From contig PMST01000537.1 in NCBI GenBank assembly GCA_003168295.1, positions 13,494 to 27,492 on the forward strand: a stretch of 13,999 nucleotides of DNA, read 5' to 3'. Of the stretch, positions 13,579-13,999 are shown one piece after another. The position numbers were made by a program, and so were the translations under genes. The DNA comes from Actinomycetota bacterium. GTDB taxonomy: Bacteria; Actinomycetota; Actinomycetes; Streptosporangiales; Streptosporangiaceae. Below the pieces are notes generated by a model. It ran no database searches, was not told the origin of the DNA, and worked only from the letters and a program-made list of their open reading frames with translations. How positions within the stretch are numbered: position 1 is the first letter of the stretch; every line of letters begins with the position of its first letter.

Positions 13579-13999
13579 CCGAACACGCTCCCCAGGAAAA
13601 CCGAGCCAGCGACGGCCACCGCGCTGTCCCGGGCCAGCCGGCCGCTGATGAGGCGGATGTCATCGTCGTGGGCGCCGGGCCGGCTGGTTCGGCGACCGCC
13701 TTTTACCTGGCGCAGGCGGGACTCGACGTGCTCGTGCTCGAGAAGTCCCGGTTTCCCAGGGAGAAGGTCTGCGGCGACGGCCTGACCCCGCGCGCGGTCA
13801 AGGCCCTGGTCGCCATGGGCATCGACGTCAGCGAGCAGGCCGGCTGGGTGCGGAACAAGGGCCTGCGCGTGATCGGGGCGGGCAAGCGGCTCGAGCTTCC
13901 CTGGCCCGAGCTGACCAGCTATCCCGGTTACGGCCTGGTCCGGACCCGCCACGACCTGGACCAGACGCTGGCCCGCCGGGCCCAGCAGGCCGGCGCCAA
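13575..13999 (+). CDS. Geranylgeranyl reductase family FAD protein (MenJ-like), N-terminal part, cut by window end
   Basis: A flavoprotein that saturates isoprenoid chains; the actinobacterial member MenJ reduces one double bond of the menaquinone tail. The visible 141 residues contain a Ser/Ala/Gln-rich leader (1-27), then the FAD-binding Rossmann segment DVIVVGAGPAGSATAFYLA (28-46) with GxGxxG, LVLEK (53-57), and the family motif PREKVCGDGLTPRAV (61-75). LVRTRHDLDQTLARRA (121-136) is also typical of this family. GTG 13575 is the first start after an in-frame TGA at 13539. It follows menG by 86 bases holding a -10 and a Rex-type operator. In related genomes the NADH dehydrogenase (nuo) operon often follows, which the window does not show. 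The exact substrate is inferred from menG. Confidence 0.88.
   Translation, partial: MTEHAPQENRASDGHRAVPGQPAADEADVIVVGAGPAGSATAFYLAQAGLDVLVLEKSRFPREKVCGDGLTPRAVKALVAMGIDVSEQAGWVRNKGLRVIGAGKRLELPWPELTSYPGYGLVRTRHDLDQTLARRAQQAGA

Overview
The window is high-GC actinobacterial chromosomal DNA, probably from a filamentous actinomycete. This rests on codon use with strongly GC-rich third positions, GTG starts, an AfsR-like SARP/NB-ARC/TPR regulator, CTC-type L25 with an acidic tail, and a menaquinone methyltransferase next to a geranylgeranyl-reductase-family flavoprotein. The order prs - rplY - pth is a familiar actinobacterial housekeeping block.

Layout. (1) 1-621 is the C-terminal two thirds of PRPP synthetase (prs), closed by two strong stem-loops. 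(2) 622-6027 is an accessory segment between prs and rplY. It holds a 965-residue SARP-type regulator (958-3855), a 56-residue extremely acidic peptide gene (3948-4118) in its own hairpin-rich intergenic DNA, about 500 bases of lower-GC non-coding DNA with two large stem-loops, a 42-bp tandem duplication carrying a start site, and an EntS-like MFS exporter (to 6027). (3) 6151-7367 is rplY and pth. The two genes overlap by four bases, and pth appears to start at CTG; the first ATG would cut off its catalytic His. (4) 7359-7425 holds five copies of a short repeat containing TAG. (5) 7444-10449 is a tightly overlapping cysQ-cysD-cysN operon without a CysC domain, ended by a strong hairpin. (6) 10583-12736 is an S9 serine peptidase. 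(7) 12754-13488 is menG/ubiE with a leaderless-type promoter. (8) 13575-13999 is the start of a geranylgeranyl reductase / MenJ-type gene behind a perfect TTGTGAA-N4-TTCACAA operator, a Rex-type (or Crp-type) site.

How it fits together. prs, rplY and pth serve nucleotide supply and translation. cysDN make adenylylsulfate, and cysQ removes the bisphosphate nucleotide by-product of PAPS-using reactions. menG and the reductase finish and saturate menaquinone, and the operator suggests the reductase transcript responds to NADH/NAD+ (Rex) or cAMP (Crp). The regulator / acidic peptide / exporter trio is the least explained part. It resembles the AfsR-AfsS arrangement in layout (a large SARP regulator followed by a tiny protein), but the peptide is one I do not recognise.
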